From the NCBI GenBank assembly GCA_021397835.1, contig JAJFZO010000537.1:434001-498000 (forward strand): DNA of 64,000 bases. Direction: 5' to 3'. A program made the translations under genes and the position numbers. The stretch is from Moringa oleifera. Its lineage: Eukaryota; Streptophyta; Magnoliopsida; Brassicales; Moringaceae. This document shows positions 17,414-32,900 of the stretch, in pieces. The notes below the pieces were generated by a model. It was given only the letters and a program-made list of their open reading frames with translations, did no database searches and had not been told where the DNA came from. Each line of letters begins with the position of its first letter. Position 1 is the stretch's first letter.

Positions 17414-20400
17414 ATGTACGTAAATCTAGTCAAACACATATAAGTTGGGCCAACCGAATATAAACATCTAACTTGACAGATCAAAATAATGGCCATTTCT
17501 CTGTGCAGGTCCAATGAATATTCTGTCATCGATTTGTTCTTGCCTAATCCTACCTGACATCCTTCCCCAGAGGTCTTGGACCCAACTATAATTTCCACCA
17601 CTTTTGACCCAATAATTTAAATTATTAAGTTCACTCAATAATTAAAGATTTAAGACCCTGCTATAGACATAAAGTGATATAGTCAAAAAATTTTGCTGCC
17701 ATAAATCAAATGTGCATTTAAAGGTGACTCGGTGTTGTAAATAACATCTAAGATTTAATTTTCATAATGGGTTTAACCTTATTCATATAGGCCCACTTAA
17801 AATCCTAACATTAAATGAAACAATTCATAAAAAAAAAAAAAGAATTGAGCAAAAAATGAACACTGCTTCAATTACCAGATTATAAACCCTAAAGCCATTA
17901 GTAGTAACATGTCCAATATTTAAAAGATTTAATAACAATCAAAATGGTTATGATCGTCACGGCTAAATTTAACTAATCATAAGTCTTGTTATATCATAGG
18001 AGTTGGTTCAGTGAATTCAATAGGATCGGGGATTGGACTTTGGGTTTCAAGTTTATGGAGAAACCGTAGTACAAAATCACCAATTTCAATTAATCCAAAC
18101 GGATATGATGATGTCTGTATGAATATGATTATAAAACCCATTATATTATTAATATAAGATAATGTATGTAATAAGCAGCAAAATTACATATTGGTGTTTG
18201 GCCAATAATAGATTCAATAAGCTCACTTAAAGGTCAAGCACCTAATAGGAAAACATTTATAAGCCCATAGATAGATTTACCTATATCACCATTTTAATGA
18301 CATGTCTTCACGGAGTAACATCATCATTTCATGAAGGGATGTGTAGCACTCACACTAGCAGCAAGAGTGCGTTTCCAAGAAATTTATATACTTATGGATG
18401 TTACATGTTTAGATTGAGCCTCCATAAAAATAGTGAAAAATTATTTAATTTTTGAACACGAATTAAAATTAAGGTGTCCAACTCAAGGTCATATTTGGAC
18501 CTAGGTTATAGAGTATCACTATTTCTAAGGTTATAATTCTTGGCGCTGTCATATATTTCTTATCAATATATTGAGCTCCGAATGTCAATGCCATATTTGT
18601 GGCTCCATCTTCAAGAAAAGTTCCATTTCTTGCTTGAAAGGCTTGCAAAAAAGAGAAGCATTTGTATTTTTATTTTTTGGAAGAGAAAGAAGGAAATAAC
18701 AATTGTATAAGTTAGCAGTAATGTGACCAAGTATTCTATCATTAATTGATTTGTGAGGTCAATGTTGACCCAATCATGGACTCCATCAGTTGGATAATGC
18801 AAATTTATCAACAGAATGACCATCATGTGCCACCTCAACCTAACTTTCCTTGGTCCAATCTAGGGGTCATATTCCTTAGCTTCTTCCTTAGTGATTCTCG
18901 GTGGCCGAATTGTAAGCTCTAACCAATTGACCTTACAGAGACATCAAAAAATTAGATATAATCTTGGGCATGTATTATATTTAGCCCACAATATGATTGT
19001 TCATACGGAATGATTGGAACAAATGACTTATTGGTGTAAAATTATAGCAGTGCAAAATTTTAACAGTTTCGATCATTTTAGTGAATCTATAAAAGCATTA
19101 ATGGAAGGGTAAAATGGGCTAGGAGTGTCATGTTTTAGGTAAACATTAATATAAAATTAGGCCTAATTAATTATTTAAATTTAACTAATTATAATAACAT
19201 CATTTAATTATTAGTCCCTTATGCTATGGATCTAACTAGAGACTTTTCTGAATGTTCATAACTAAGGGCACCCAATTCTTATAACATGCAGTAGCTACTA
19301 ACAAAGATACTTTATGCTAATTAATGGTAGAAGGTATAATTATGAACTTTAAACCTTAAATCCTAAACTCTAAATCCATGACTCAAGTTTTTTTTTATGT
19401 AATAGGGTGTACAGGGTCTGATATTCTCCACGCAAATTTTGCTAGTTACTAACCTTATGACACACAGGTGATTTGATCCCGTAAATTGGACCTGATTAGC
19501 ATAACCTCTAACACCAATAATATTTAAATAGAACACATCAGGTGTGGTAAAATTCATGCCAATTTGAAATGTTATAGATAACATAATAGAACCTTGATCA
19601 TCACACTTCGATGAACATGGAAAAAAGCAATCTGGTCATTTTAGTTAAGTTTACAATAGAACAATTTTATATAAAATATTAATTTAATTTAATTTGATTA
19701 ATTTTTTAACTGTGGTACTCACGCTAGCAGACCAAAAATGAACGGAGTGTTAGTGCCACCAGATTGCTTAATTAAATCATTGGTCTATCATGGTCATTCA
19801 CCTTCGAATATCATTCTAGCTTTTGTCTAACAATAAAGATAAAAGACATGAAGTCAGTATCCAACAACCTTGATTTAATGCATGAGATAAGTTTCGGATA
19901 GATTTCTTAATTTTTGAAATCTTAATAAGCTTCTACATTGTGGTAATCAAGACAGGCTTACAGTCAAGGAGACAATGGTTTGTTTGTTAGGCTAGTGACT
20001 GATCTTTGGTAATCAATTATCAAAATAATGTCAAATCCATCTCAATGAAATTCTCCATTGCCAATTAAACTCAAAAGATGATCTAATCAACTACGAAACG
20101 ATATTTGAGGAATTAATTATCTTGAGGCTTATTAGGGTGCTAACCGTAATTATAAATTTTTTTAATTATACTGCAACACTTATTTAAATTGGCATCAACA
20201 ATTCAATGTCGTCCTATTTACAGTTGACTAGGAATGAGCTCCTTAATATTAGGTTTGACACAGGCCGTGCAGAATATCACATACAAAGAGTATAATTTAG
20301 GCCTAGAAATTGTATCATTTTTTTTTTTATAGTTCGAATTCCACTTATTCCTAAACAAGTGGGGTTATCTTGAATTTGTTAAGATGAGGTCATCTGAACA

Positions 20401-20796
20401 AACAATACAACATCCATGGTTCTTTTTCATGCCCATTATGTGTTTTGAATTTCTATTAAAGAATACAAACATGAAATCGTATTAAATATGGTTAAGACCT
20501 AAAAAAATAATAATAATCGTCTGTTTCAATGGGATAACTTACCATAATGTTGCCCTGTACGAAAGCAAATTGATATAGGCTTATTAGGGATGATCCTTTG
20601 GATTATTTCCACTAATTAACACAATTATATTCTATAACATCCATGGTTCATCTCAGCCATGATGAAGGGTTTATGATCTAGTGTTACATGCTTTTATAAC
20701 AGGCACTTTATTGGATTAAGTAAACTGTATGAGTTAGTTTAGTTATTCCAGGAATTAATTAGGTTTCACATCCTCAATTACTTCAATCTAATCACA
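17414..20796. other. Non-coding DNA with dispersed repeat remnants
   Basis: No gene was found in any frame. A segment at about 18935-19015 (tagatataatcttgggc plus a cacaatatgattgt block) recurs at about 22965-23025. A segment at about 18170-18225 (agcaaaattacatattggt, then tggccaata) recurs at about 53712-53748. These look like decayed copies of one interspersed repeat family, possibly non-autonomous retroelement DNA; no protein domain or LTR pair could be defined. Confidence 0.4.
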
Positions 20797-20963
20797 CAAA
20801 CACTAGGGTTAGAATCTTGAATTTTCTACATGGATTCTTCTACATCTCCATTTTCCTATGTAAAAACCACTTTTACATAATAGTTAATTGATACAGACTT
20901 TATGTTCACTTTGGTCAATCATAAATGCCCTTAGAAAATTCAAGATTCTAACCCTAGTGTTTG
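20797..20963. repeat. Perfect 31-bp inverted repeat (small fold-back element)
   Basis: The arms 20797-20827 and 20933-20963 are exact reverse complements over 31 bp; each contains cactagggttagaatcttga or its complement. The 105-bp interior holds a nested 8-bp inverted repeat, atgtaaaa / ttttacat. The size and lack of coding fit a small MITE or solo fold-back. No clear target-site duplication was seen next to the arms. Confidence 0.8.
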
Positions 20964-23900
20964 TAAACTTACATATCTCTTATCTATTACGTTCATGATG
21001 CCATCCCGATCAAAAGACATCATTGAGTATAGACAGTTTCTAGTTCTTCAACTTGGTGACAGAAATACCATTATGAGATGTAGAATTATATATCATAAAG
21101 TGTGCAAAAGAATGAAGTTTGCAATTGGTTCCTAAAATCTCTTTCATTTAATTTGTAATAAAATTTTGAAAAGTTAATTTCATTTGAATGGATCATTGTC
21201 TACCTTAATATGATTAGACATCAGTAACCTTTCTCTCGTTATTTTTATGTCCTTAGTTGTTAATGTGTGTTCCAAGTTGTGCTGCATACAACTTTCACAT
21301 ATGGTAACACCATCAGGCAAATGATGCTCAATGACAATCATATTTAATAAGCTTTGAGTTAGTTAACAGAAAAAACTTCATCTATATTAAATATCAAAAT
21401 AAAATTTCTCTTAAATCCAAAACCCAACCACTAATCCCATTGGATTCACTGAACCAAGTCCTTTTTTTTAAATTGGATTCATTTACAATACCCAATTAAT
21501 GCTATGAAATTCATAGGTCACTAAATTGGGCCAATAGAATGGTTAAAGGATTTTTAAGTATGGCCAACCAGGTTTCAAATATCACGTGATCAAAGAGAAG
21601 AGGATGTGTTATTGTTTAGCCTGAATTATTTTTGACCTAATTCAAAATTTATATAAAAAATTTCACAACATTGCTATTGCTAATAAAAGACAATTTTATT
21701 GAGGCCATAGAGGTGGACGGGATGTTGGTTGAGGATTCGGAAAAGAATATTATTTTTCTGATGGAGCAAAACAGCCAAATAAATATATGTTTTCTACGAA
21801 ACTATTGGAATTTTGCGCTGTTATGATTTCATATTGATGTTAAGCCTAATTAATTATTAGATCAAAGTCGAGCTTTATAGACTTAAATGTTTTTTTGTAG
21901 TTTAATTGATTCCACTGAATTTATTATTCTCAAATTTTAACGTTCAAAAATTCCACACCTAGGACTTTATGTCAATAACCTCACTATGTTGCTTTGTTTT
22001 TGTTCTCTCGTTAAGGATTTAGGCAATTCTTGTTTGCAATAAGACTTCTCTTTAAATTTTAAAAGTGGGTCTATTCACGTTATAACTGCTTAGCAAGCTT
22101 CTCAAATAGAATAGCCTTCATAATGGATGATTCTATGTTGCATAAACCTAATAAAAGGATGTATTACAAGGCAACACGAATGCTTGTATTATCACCGTCA
22201 AGCAATATATTATGTCTGGGTTAGTTTAAGCCAATTAACTTAACTTGTAGATTTTGAAATTAGTGATTTTGCATTATTTTGTACTGTTTGCCGATATCTT
22301 CACTTTGGCCAAGGATAATGCACCAATTACTCTAATTTTAAATAGTTTATTTTAAAATATTATCAAGGATTTAATATCATAATCCACAAAAGAATGACTC
22401 CTAAGATTATTAGGTCCATATATTTTTGCAAGCATTTTAACTTGAATACCTATAGTAGGTTTAGGGTATCAACATCATTTCACTCTTGATTAGGGATGAA
22501 AGGGCATAAAGTAAATTGAGTTTTAAAAAGAGAATTGGCCCCATAATTATAGATTATTAGAAATCAATCAATAAATTGGGGTAATAAATTAGGGCAAAGG
22601 AGCTGTTGTTGTCTTGCAGGATTTAAAGTCAACTAATATATGTTACGAACAATAATAGCATCAAATAATTAGTTCTTGTGTTCTTGTAATCCGGAGAGTT
22701 GATTGTGAATTATTACCATGAAGTTTTCTCTAATAGCAAGTTTGTGCATTCGCATCATTGGTTGTTTCATTAAAAGACCAAGTAAACATTTTCAATTATC
22801 CTAAAAATGTCACATGGTAATAAATGTTGATCACACCTTTTAAATCTATAATAGCAAGTTTGTGCATTATAAACAAGGTCAATACTATAAGGAGTTAATC
22901 ACACCTTTTAAATTTATCGATCTAGTTCCTAATTGACAGATTAACTAATCTTATCGAGATATCAAAATATTAGATATAATCTTGGGCTTGTATTATATTA
23001 ACTCCACAATATGATTGTCCATACGAAATCAATATTATAACAAAAATTAAAAAAATAAATGTTGGTGTATTCAAAAATTGATCGGATCGTTGATTTGTAT
23101 TACTGGGAGATCGTGATACCAAAAATAAAACCAATAATATAATTAAGCCACCAATAATATGAAGTTGTTAAATGTACGATTGTATTGAATATTATATTTA
23201 AATTAATGATAATCAGCACAATGTGATTGTCATTCACGACATTATTTACCAATTTGCAGATAATTAAGAATTTAATGGCATATCAATCATGATCAATATT
23301 TTTTAAGTTAAAAATAATTATCTTATTAAATCTTGGTCTACCAGTTCAGTTTGCTTTCATACGAGGCAAGATTATGGTAATTATAACCATCTAATTATTT
23401 ATTATATCAAGTTACTTATATTATAATTAGTTTTCATTAAATCTTGATATCAAGAATCTATTAAATATAGAAAAATAAATAAGAATATGCATCTTAATTA
23501 ACAATATGATATGGTTATTAAAATATATATTATTCAACTGAACCTACAAGCTAAGTTAGACAAATTCAATCATGACTAAACTATGATACAGAACTTATTA
23601 GCTAATATTTATGCTAGGATCCAAAGTCAATGCCAATTTTCTGCTAACATTTTTTGTCTATGGCTGCACTATGTAGACATCCAAAACAATCTACGATAAA
23701 CAAGGCTCTCTAATACAAACCATAACAAGTAACAATGTGGAACAAGAGAGCTAAAGGACGAGGTAAAGTAAATACTGAACACAAGCATACCATCATCTTA
23801 AACTATTTGGCATAATTCAATGAAGTAGTTCACTGGTTTAGGTATCATTTCATGTGTAACTATGAGTTTAAACAACTAGATTTAGGTTTGCAGACCTACC

Positions 23901-26900
23901 AAATTGATGCCTAGTGGTCTCTTTGTCTAAAAAAATATACCATAAAACTTTACATAAAATATAAAGTCAAAATTAACACTAACAATCACACATAATAAAA
24001 TATATGAAATAGATCACACTTGAATGTCAGATAATATATAGCCAAAGAAACAAACAATGTTCATTAATCATGACAACACCACTTTTCTAGCCATTTTCTT
24101 GTCTGCAATATGATATTACGCCATTTTCAGCTACATGCCGCATTAATGGGAACCCATGACCCTAAAGAGATTTTTCTTGGTTAGTAATGAAGTACCCATT
24201 AGAGCCATCACTTCTCTGTTCTCCCAGAGAAAACAGAGACGAAAATAGAAGCAGAGTTGAAATAAAGATCAGGCAAGTTCGAAGAAGGCACTATTGGTGT
24301 CACCGGAGAAATCATATTCTCTTACATTCTTTGTCACCCTAGCCATTCAAAGAATTATTACATTGTTACAAGTAATAAGAAGACAAAGATTCATAACACT
24401 TGATGTTCTTTGAAACCCACTGAAGCAAGTATGTATTTGAATAAGATATTAGTAAAATCGTCAGGAATTTCTTAAGAAAAAGGTCAAAAACTAAAATATT
24501 AGAAAAAGCACACAAGAAAAGGAAGATGCTTTTCTTTCACTAGTACAGCAGCCATGAAAGATCAATTCAACATATTAAGCTAAAATGCAACCAACGGTAT
24601 CCTAATTTCAAGGAAGGAAAACAAAAAAAAGGGAAAAAAAAAAACTTTAACAATTATGCATCTGCCACTAAGATAACATGAAGCAAAAAGTACTTTATCC
24701 ATTGGGTTATGTCCCAATAACACAGCTAATGAGTGAAAAGAAAAGAAAAAGAGCAATACCTTTTCTTAAAGTAGATTATGCATCTTTAACCAATTTTAGG
24801 CAAAACAGAGTATAGAGAACAGAACATTCACATTTTAATTGTAAAATAAATCACAACACCGTGTGAAGAGATAAGTAATTACCCTTTGGTCAATGTAATG
24901 CAGGAGCAGACACCCTTCTCCAGAATTTTTTTTCAAAACACTCTTTGCTAAAAAAGAATTCAACGGCCTAGTACTATCAAACAACAAAGCAATGTAAAAG
25001 CTTTGGTCCTTTTAATTCTCATAATAAGGTTTGAGAATTAAAGTATATATATAATTGTTGCTTTCAAGTACAAGTCATAAGTAAATACTAAAAAAATTTG
25101 AGAATCTAATTAATCACCTAAATACAAATTACAAAGATTGATCAACCAAACTGAACATATAATTAACTCCTTTCGACATCTCATCCTTACTATTGAAATA
25201 ATAATAAGCTGTGAGGTAAACTACCTTCAATTAAAATTTAAAGTTACTGTGTCATTCCTCAAACTCATATATAACTGCTGTTTAGCAGCATAATTACTTT
25301 TAGATTCAGCAACTTCAAAGAAAAATATATAAATCATAAATTAGGGAGAGCATGCGCATAATATGATGGAAACAATTGAAAACATTTAAAATTTTAAATG
25401 ATGGTCTCAGCTGCATGCTATAGTAGATCTTTTAGTAAGTACAATCACTTAATCTCCTCATCCTTTTTTTGCTAGGGTGTCTTTAGGATAAGCTAGTTAC
25501 AAGGTTAGAGAAAAGTTACAAATAAAGAGTGATTCCAAATAAAAGTGAGATGGAGTCATCTACATGCTATAGTAGATCTTGACATTTTAAAAAAAATAAA
25601 ATTTGGTTTTAACGTTTAAGCTGAAAGTAACATGGCTCATAAGTGTCTTAAAAGTTGAAACGTAGAAAGTTATGATGATTCAACCTAATTACTCTGTATA
25701 TGGGAAATATTAATGATCATCTTGCATAATTAAGGAAATTAAGAATAATTATATGTAATTCTATATACTAATTGTTCTTTAAAGACATATATTGCATAAA
25801 TTGATGGTCTTAAAGAGAGGAATGATGATGTAAGACATGTAGCCTGGAAAAAAGTTGGTTGCATGTGGAAATCGTTAAAGATGATCAGGGTATGCAACAT
25901 TGTTACCAATTAAGGAAGGTATACCCTGGAAAAAGTCCATCGAACTCCAGTAATTCTATCTTTGCGATATGATCAAATGCAACATATGACATTAAAAGAT
26001 ATGAATGGATCATGCCACTCTCTTACATCTCTTAGACATGGCTCTGACCATGTGACAAAGTGAGGAAAATTGGAAGTACAAGAATTAAAAATAAAGAGTA
26101 GAAGCTTCTGATTGCACGTAAAGTAGGTAATCTAGCTTACTTTTAGATGCTAAGAGCTTTATAATGGATGATCTATCGATTAATTTTATATTTAAATATT
26201 CAAGGGCAAAATAACTGATGAAAAATTGGAATGTAAGTGGAGTAACATATTAAATAAGAATTCTTTAAATTCGGTTATTGTCATCCTCTGCACACTATAA
26301 ACATCGCACCATTAAAACTGAATTTTCATAAGACTCAAGCTTTTAATCAGTAAAGAAAACTAATATTGAAGCAAACCAATTGAACTTCTAACATGGATAA
26401 ACACAAATATATAACAAGTAATTTGACTTAACATGAATTTTGCATAATTGCTAGGGTTATTATATAAACAAAGATTCAATAAAAATGCTTTGAGTAAACA
26501 TAGTAGATAAGAGACTAAAACCTACCTGCAGTGGATGACAAAATCTAAAAAACAAAATGATTGCCTGAAAATGAACTCGGCTTTAATTATAAACCAGGTT
26601 AGTAACTACATATTCTTAATTTGGGCCTATGACCCAAGCCATGAGAAACTAGAAACGAGACAAGAAGTATTTTGAACGAATCTGACCCAACAAGGGATTG
26701 GAGGTTTTGATTATAACTTTATTACCATTATTGTTATAATTTTCAGGAAAATTAATTTAATAATTTAAATAAAGAAAGCAGCAAGTCCTTCATACAATGA
26801 AGTTGAGTTTGTGTATTGTAAAAATTAAAAAGCCTTATAAAATACCCATTAACATATCATAAGCGAAACAAATTTATAACAAGTAGTTTAATAATTAATT

Positions 26901-29900
26901 TGTTATGTCATGTAATATGTTCTAAAAGCTTGTTTTGCTATTAAAAAATGGTTTAGAGAGAAAAAAAAAAAAAGAACAAACAAATGCTTGATTTGAGGGG
27001 AAAATAAATTATAACAAATAGTATCATACTTAATAATAGAAATATACTCCTTTTATCCTAGAACCTTCTCTACGATCACATAACCTAGCAATCTTTTTTA
27101 TACATAATGAACTAAGAAGAACAAAAATACTTCAAAAAATGCAACAATTTTTTGCTTTAATTAATATTTTCAATTTTCATAAATTTAACTTCTTTAAATG
27201 TATATTTAATTTTAAATATTATTTAGTAAATGCTATTTATTTGAATCAATATGAATTAAGTTAGTATAAAATTTTGAAACTTAAAATTTTTTAAAAAATT
27301 GTAAACTTATTTTAAAGACAATTGTAAACAATGAGCTCTAAAAATATATATTTTAATGTCATCATATATTTATTAATAGTGGTTATTTCACAAATGTTGT
27401 TAATTAAAAGTGTAACAAAAGAACTTTTACTAATACAAATAGTGGTAATTGTGACAATTGCTCTTAAACAATTATTATTAAAAATCTATTCTGTTATACT
27501 ATTTTTCTCATTTTTTTTTATCATTTTATTATTAAATTTGAAAATTTTTTATTAATAAATATAATAAATGAAATATTCATACTTACTTATTTTATTTAAA
27601 CAATATGTATCAACATCTGAATGAAAATCAATTAAGCAATACTTTTTAACACCTAAGTAAAAATAAGTAAAAACTAATATTTATATATTTTATTTTATTA
27701 ATAAATATAATAGTTAATTAAGTAACATCTAAGTAAAATACTCTTGCAGCCTAGACAAAAGGGAAAGACATAGTAAATATTAACCTTTCTAATGGCTACT
27801 ACATAATAAACATTTTCATCTAAATATTGAAATAGAACATAAGATGATAATTTAGATTATAACTCAAAAAAACAAAAGTAAACCAGGCAAGTTTATAACT
27901 TAAAATACAAGTTGAACAAATATTTTTAGACAGAATAGAAGAAAATTGAACAGTTAAACCCAATCTAACTGGCAATATTCGTTATATTACCTCTGTAGGT
28001 GAGTGGACATCATGTTGAAGTCACTGCTAGTTTATCTTGCAGCTTGCTTTTGAATCTTAAATTGTCACTATAATCCAACTAAAGCTAAGTCCATCATTAA
28101 ATCTAATCAATGTCCAAGCTCAAATTTTGCTACATTGAAACTAACCTGACAACTACAATTGTAAAGTCATAGGACACATTCAAAGTGCAAGCAACAAAAA
28201 GGCAAGAGTAACATAGGAAAACGACGGACTCAAATGACTAGTAACAAGATTAACATCACCATTATTTTCAAATGTAAAAATGTCTCGAGGATAAGCCAGC
28301 TTGTTTATTCGCTTGATCTCTCCACTAATTGCTTTAAGGATGAAAGGATACACTATCCTCAACTTTGGTACTAAAACAAGCTTTTAAATCATTAAGGCAG
28401 ATATCTATATATGGTTTCATTTTCAAGAGCTCCATGAAACATATCTTGATGCAACCAATTGATCAACAATTGATGCTAATATATACCTTACATTAACTAA
28501 GGGTTACATCCTTGAAGTAGAAGGCTTTGTACTAAAAAAAGCGTGAAACATATTTGATGCAACCAATTGGTTCACGCTAGCACCTAGAACCATGGACTGA
28601 TTTGTTGCCAACTATTAAAAGGTGTAAGTAGGCTTAAGTCTTCAAGAATGACTTCATTTGACAAAGTATAAATGTCCAGGTACCATTTGAATCCGTAGAG
28701 TAACAAATAAACATAAAAACATGAGTTTGGTATTCTATGCAGTTCATGGTATAAATATGAATGGAACTAGAACGGAAGGATATCAATAACACATTTCATT
28801 CCAGCTCAAGAAGCTTCACTTTAAAGTTTAGACCGTGCAACTTGTTAACAAAAACTGAAGTTATTCATATTTGACCAAGCTTGTCAAGCAAGTCTTGGAG
28901 ACTTTCAGTAAATAATCCCACTAACTGCATACTTTGAATGGAAAGATCTTGCATATAAGTACAATGAATACAAACGTCGTAAGTAACTTGTCATTTCATA
29001 AGATTTGGTACTGCACATGTCTTCATAGTGAACATAAATAACAACCATAAAAAGTGTCAATCCCACAAGAATCTCTTTTGTTTTTCTTAGTGTGAAAATT
29101 TAACATATTATTTATATTTGGTCTATGTGCCTAATGAGAAAAAATACTTTAAATAATTTACAAAATATCATGTCAATGTGCATAGTTATTAACCATGACT
29201 ACAGTGGGGTATTGAATGGGCAATGATTTGATGAGGGAAGATAGCTGATGATGACTACAAAATGATTATTATGAAAAAGTGATTACCATATCTTTAAAAG
29301 GAAAACAAACTTTGGTTAAGAAACAAACATGGATCTATACTTTAAGAAAGAAGCCTTGCAAGTGGAAGCACTTCAGCAACCTCTACTTGAGGAACTTCAA
29401 GTCTCATTTTCTACTTTTCCACAAAAAAAAAAAAATTGACATCACCTAGTTGCCTTGTCATTGGCAGTCATTTATGAATCAAATGGATAGGAAGAAACCA
29501 AGCTAAAAATCTCAAAACTAAGCATACATAAACCCAACTTAAAGCCTTTAACAATAAAAAGCATGGGACTTCTTTCCTCAAAACTTTAAACAAACAATGA
29601 CTAGAAAGCACTAGAAGACAGTAGAAAAATGTGGTAGTTAACTACATCATTTTATTATTAGCCTTTAAATGATTTATACTCAAAGTGAATGCGAAAGGCG
29701 AAAACAAAATAATATAACCAAAATAAAATAATATAACCAAACTTCTGAAAAACCAATAAAGAAATCTAGAAAAGAGGATGTTAATTTATGCAACAAAGCA
29801 AAGTGAGAGAAAGATGGAGAGAGAGAAATAATGGTCAAGAAGATTTGGTATTTTAGTCAATATCATAATTATCAACCATCGAATGTGAATCAATAAGAAG

Positions 29901-32900
29901 TAGAAAAAGATGCTAAAAATTTAAGATAATTGAAAGATTTAAGCAAGACTTAGGACCAGGAAAACAAGTATATTGTAATTTTTCTTTTAACAGAAATAAA
30001 GTATTTACGACTAATTTCCTCAAGCAAGTTAGGAATCAATTTTAGAAAGCCAAGACAGCTAAGAATTACGCATGACATGAAAAGTGGGTATGTATGAGAA
30101 AAAGCAATAGAAAAAATCGAATTGGTTTTTTAAAAATATGAATTAATTGTTTTAATTCTGAACTAAGAAGAAGTTAGTACAAAAGCATACCTTCATGTTT
30201 GCCTTTGCTTCAAATTGATGTGCATGGTCTAACATACCTATCATTTGACTATTTCAAATCTAGCATGAGTGTGATCTTAATAGTTAAAATGGTGGCCATG
30301 TAACTTTTTAAAAATTTATAGAGATAAATAGGTACATACCTGTGTTGCACATGCATATCACTTGGAAGAGTGCGAAAACAATTATGGGAGGAAAGCACAG
30401 AAAGAAGAACAAAGAAAAAAATAAAATATAACAAATCATAAAACTTGAGATTTATACATCTAGGAAAAAAATAGATTGGAATACCCTTGCAACAAACAGT
30501 GCATGAATTCTTTCCCCTTCTTAATATATAGTACTAATTCCTTTCACCGAATCCTCATGAGTTAAGATAGGAAAAAGAGAGAAAGAGAGAGAGCGCAATT
30601 TAAACTATAATGCCATTCATATCTTCACAAAAAGTAAAGGAAAGCAAAATCAAAAGAACAAGAACATAAATCCTAAAGTTGAAAAGGATGCAAAAAATTG
30701 ATAATTAGTAATAATGAATTTTAATTTTAATTTTTTAGTCAAAAATAAATTTAGTTTTTATGATGATATGCAAAGAGATGGAGTTGTTTAATACAGTTCC
30801 TATATATTTTCTATATGTGAATTTGATACTCAATTACACTAAACCAATAATGTTAGCTTTTAAAATAAAAGAAAATCATACAATCAAATGGCATGTCATA
30901 AGTTGCAGGTCATGCATATTTTCTTTAACTTCTTTACTTTGTTGTAATTCACAATGGACAAAAAGTCAACATCAAAGTAGCTAAGATTGCCCACTGAGCT
31001 AAAAAGACTCCAAATATCAAACTATCTTGTGGTATGACACAAAAAATGTGGTGATAGATGTGTTAGGGACAACAAAATATATTGATTACTTCAAAATGAT
31101 CCATCTATAAGAGGAGTAAAGATGTCTAGTTCATTACAGCAACCATAAGCAAGGTGTTATGCAATTTGCAGTCTTAAAAATCACAAAATCAACACCAAGA
31201 AATGGCGACCAAGTTATTGATATGCACATAGTATATCAATTGTCAAATATTACCAAAAGAAGAAATGCTTCATCAGACGAATGTATTCCATAAAGGAAAC
31301 TTTATTCTAGAACTTTTATATGGCATACCGGAAGAATAGAACAATTTGAGCAATTCATGAAAAGATTACCATAAAGAATATCAAAATCAACCTGAACTCT
31401 AATCTAAAGCAGAGGAACTTATTCTCCACAAAAATATTTGACCATAAAAGGCCAGTAAAAAAGTCAAGCAAAGAAGTTTCTATCGTTGTTGTGACATTGT
31501 CATTGCCAACTCTCAATAAATCTGCATTGATGTATGTACCAACTAATCTAGCATTCCTTGGACAACCAATCCTAAGACCATATGCAACAACAAAAGCATG
31601 TAACATAGCCTAATAGAAGACTCGATCTACCAACAGTTAATCTCTAGGTAACTAAAACTATATAATATATAAAGCTATAAAGTTCTCAAAATGGAGAACA
31701 CATATCTTGTTATAACTACTCACAACATAAGAAAGGCCAAAGAATATGAAACCTTTTAGCTCAAGATAACTGAAAGCTAGATATCTTATCATCCTTGCAC
31801 ATATAGAGCTCATAAACAAGTTGAATATGTATGAGTATAACAAATATAACATTTGGTATTGGCAATGGTGTCGTTCATAATCTCATCAACATTATAAATT
31901 GCTAATTAAGAATTCTTCTTAGTAGATCTCAAGAAAAAAGCTACCAACATCATGAATATGAAAGATATCAATTAAATCACTTTTTCTTGGGTTTGTGTGC
32001 AATATTTCAATTTTTACTATTTAAGTTATGATTTACCTAGCAATGCAAATGGATCCTTATTTGATCATTTGCATGGATCAACAAAATATACACTTGGTAT
32101 CACTTTTCTCTCAGACTTTGTGCATGAAAAGTTTATGCTTATATCCTAAATATTATCTATATATCAAGTTGAGACCCTTACATAAGAATGAAATATTTAG
32201 CACTTGATTAATCATTCCTTAACTGCCAGATTCAGCTATAATTAGTACAAACCATGCACAGTAAGTTTAACATAATGTATGCTATAACAATCTAGAGAAA
32301 TTCTTCCTCTTCAACCTTCATCCCATCCTGTTGCACCTGAGGCAAACATTGAGTTGCAAATCTATTTCATAAGTATACTAGGATGATTCATTAGTTTGTA
32401 ATGAATCCAAAGCATGCCATTCAATAATGTGCAACAAAGTAATTAATAATCCCAACATGTTACTTGAAATTACCCACCAACATTTTGTCAAGACAAAAGG
32501 TTAAGAAAAAAAAGATTAGGAAATATAAATGCCTAATGAAAAGCTGAACTTTAACATTATCTTGCTCCATAACAATAAACTGAATCAATGAAATTTTAGA
32601 AAACCCACCCTATTCTTCATATAACCATTCAGAGCACTTTTAGGCTCTAACTCTACCTTAGTGGGTCTAGTATAATCACTCATTTACTTGTACAGTCTGA
32701 TGTGACCTAAAACCATCTTCAGGATTTATTTTTAGTTATTCAAAAATTTGACTAATTGTCAATGTTGTAACTACTATAGCCAACTCCAATCAATCTCATC
32801 GTACCATAACAAAAAATGAATCTAGAGTAAATTTATAAATGATATGACAAATGAAAAAAAGAATGAACAACTATCTAAAAGATTATAATAGATTATGATT

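Noticed and set aside
20325..20350. agttcgaattccac resembling a tRNA B box
   Set aside because: It has an extra base relative to the consensus, and no acceptor stem, A box or cloverleaf could be found upstream.
31355..31852. Two minus-strand frames of 83 and 64 residues
   Set aside because: They are hydrophobic and AT-driven, with no recognisable domain, no promoter-like sequence and no splice partners.
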